A DNA stretch of 64,000 nucleotides, from contig CBDCRZ010000121.1 in the NCBI GenBank assembly GCA_965221135.1, forward strand, positions 1,078,056 to 1,142,055, given 5' to 3'. The stretch comes from Sansalvadorimonas sp965221135. Lineage in GTDB: Bacteria > Pseudomonadota > Gammaproteobacteria > Pseudomonadales > Endozoicomonadaceae. This document shows, piece after piece, positions 63,701 through 64,000 of the stretch. The first letter of the stretch is position 1. Each line of letters starts with the position of its first letter. The notes under the pieces were generated by a model that saw nothing but the letters and a program-made list of their open reading frames with translations, was not told the origin of the DNA and searched no databases. The position numbers and the translations under genes were made by a program.

Positions 63701-64000
63701 GAAAATATTTTGGATAATGGCTCATCCCTGGATTCATTTGTCGACCGTTCGTTGAAAGGGTGCAGGCCGTCGGGTTCCGGCTATCTCAAGAAAAATCTGG
63801 AAAACGGTACGGCGCGCTATGTTTACACGCGTCTTCAACCATTCCTATCCGGGCAGACAGACAGCGGGGCAGAACGCAACCTGGGGCTTGTTTTCAAATC
63901 AGAAGTTCTTGGGCGTCTGGATGCGCATTACTACAGCGATAACAAGCTGATTGCCAACCCTTTGGGGATCTTGCCCGCCCATGTCCGGTGTCTGCGCAAA
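60758..64000 (+). CDS. large protein with SidE-type phosphodiesterase-like and kinase-like domains, 3'-partial
   Basis: An uninterrupted frame of 1081 codons that runs off the window end. A stop in frame at 60743, AAGGA seven bases upstream and the ATG at 60758 fix the start. Residues about 110-250 resemble the phosphodiesterase domain of Legionella SidE/Dup proteins: RPGHGVQHACR (His115, His119, Arg122), LLHDSGREADGED (His160, Asp161), and LLHDADTLDVIRTRDRF (His227, Asp228). Residues about 360-490 look like a kinase fold: glycine loop GGSGYTGTGRF, Lys384 in YYIKAD, LGNLDMVNRGWANI (Asp460) and MFDWDFAG (Asp481 or Asp483). The remainder is not recognised. No signal peptide. Confidence 0.7.
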   Translation, partial: MALSHLSGKKHYIAGQAGDQTAVHADNALKVQSGVALITATGPMPSPKSSMIATRGVVTVEPAVALSGKNVSKASALDTDNLREFDALAKSYLLQPYDPLPPSVADTTLIERPGHGVQHACRVSVWALVLLQLRRKHGDQAARNFPNDMIPLLVKACLLHDSGREADGEDKPEWEKESAENLSEHLRSLRVNQALANQCGQTILNKDSPGNCQSLPPHIQTIRSLLHDADTLDVIRTRDRFFLDHLEGYRSCCDASKHADYLTLAQSARQIIKAQGDLQFPAAIYESDCGQCLAPGEHRCFLASKKKRWEHDSHPFQSQLAMVRKHSVSLEPCLEGIVPENIPDGENQAFSLTSLKQVTGKLGGSGYTGTGRFQDASGKHYYIKADTRAEAAKNQVLIANMARVFGLTVPRTFLHAENGLFYVVSEWLEDLEGGKNVLQKLPKAQWAKILLINGILGNLDMVNRGWANIEVKPDGTPVMFDWDFAGLCSRFKCSDGVKPSADDFSSLPLLIKYLRDPKAPKLHTCADFIAPACRTLLEGLSEDDLQPAVEDLLHNTDWQALDKLIEYSGFKVGDRTWLRQAISDRVAWLAIRFPAACRQMPVTPAECRAIEASGVRGFCLQTNTQAIENGQIRIFQRLDSQGQPQTCLNATLSTEAGLKLMDGLGLEYPLSQLALKVECLNQYGTDEHYQGLKEDLAAVATESQSLAHTLDHDIDRWREQDKPAVQEMITALHRVAANAARAQQPGQFWDVVMLPDTLPASRFPSRITSLISEKTEGTINLAKFCRGFSRLTGEVARWPGKETVVCYRMPALLSQPRKKECEGEKGDICFYPQGQSGTRSMDNSLEIVLPGHGPDAIKQCVEELKALGLNLERPSSEAFEERWLNKLGEYYGVVTSMQSAVDEDISDNSPAQKKKRRLATELSVTEHQLDWEYHCRMRKGELVWYRPGFPHQISTKDEQHFSLLHNMSYSTFEMRSAASVVENILDNGSSLDSFVDRSLKGCRPSGSGYLKKNLENGTARYVYTRLQPFLSGQTDSGAERNLGLVFKSEVLGRLDAHYYSDNKLIANPLGILPAHVRCLRK

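Overview
The window reads as chromosomal DNA of a marine, animal-associated gammaproteobacterium close to Endozoicomonas (Oceanospirillales). This is inferred from housekeeping genes with typical gammaproteobacterial order (gacS / cysM-rlmD-relA-mazG; dapA-bamC-purC; cydDC; gyrA) interleaved with large, lineage-restricted proteins, ankyrin repeats and several eukaryote-like domains. No rRNA, tRNA or CRISPR array was seen.

Layout. 0-7 kb: an IS4-like transposase, rhombosortase, a 996-aa unknown protein with a polyproline motif and a secreted ankyrin protein. 7-13 kb: cydDC, trmJ and an XRE-type regulator. 13.4-16.1 kb: a tandem duplication of an ankyrin-like gene whose first copy is broken by a deletion. 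16-36.6 kb: the housekeeping core: mazG, relA, rlmD, cysM, gacS/barA, cnoX (ybbN), purC, bamC, dapA, an RNase Z-like hydrolase, a tandem universal stress protein, two pseudouridine synthases, a Tim44-like protein and a small K+ channel. A 0.75-kb intergenic region near 26 kb carries several DnaA-box-like sites.

36.6-46 kb is an accessory zone. It holds a degraded TRAF-like gene (RING-like finger, in-frame stop, TRAF-type zinc finger, frameshift, unknown C-terminal part), a GST, a secreted cyanovirin-N-like protein, YghU, a MEKHLA protein, a protein with a textbook eukaryotic bZIP domain, and Bcp. Four copies of a ~162-bp TA-flanked MITE are scattered through it.

46-64 kb: gyrA is flanked by an unknown 456-aa protein and a long minus-strand series of unknown large proteins. 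Two of these are tandem paralogues (821 and 780 aa) ending in a C80/clan-CD-like cysteine peptidase domain, the first translationally coupled to a 521-aa partner. The window ends inside a plus-strand gene of more than 1081 codons that joins a SidE-type phosphodiesterase-like domain (the fold that makes or removes phosphoribosyl-ubiquitin in Legionella) to a kinase-like domain.

Taken together, the flanks and accessory zone look like a collection of host-directed effectors (ubiquitin-pathway-like, transcription-factor-like, protease and ankyrin proteins) set between core genes. The most promising undescribed items are the PDE-kinase protein, the bacterial bZIP protein, the TRAF-like relic and the tandem C80-like proteases. 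All functional calls rest on motif reading only.
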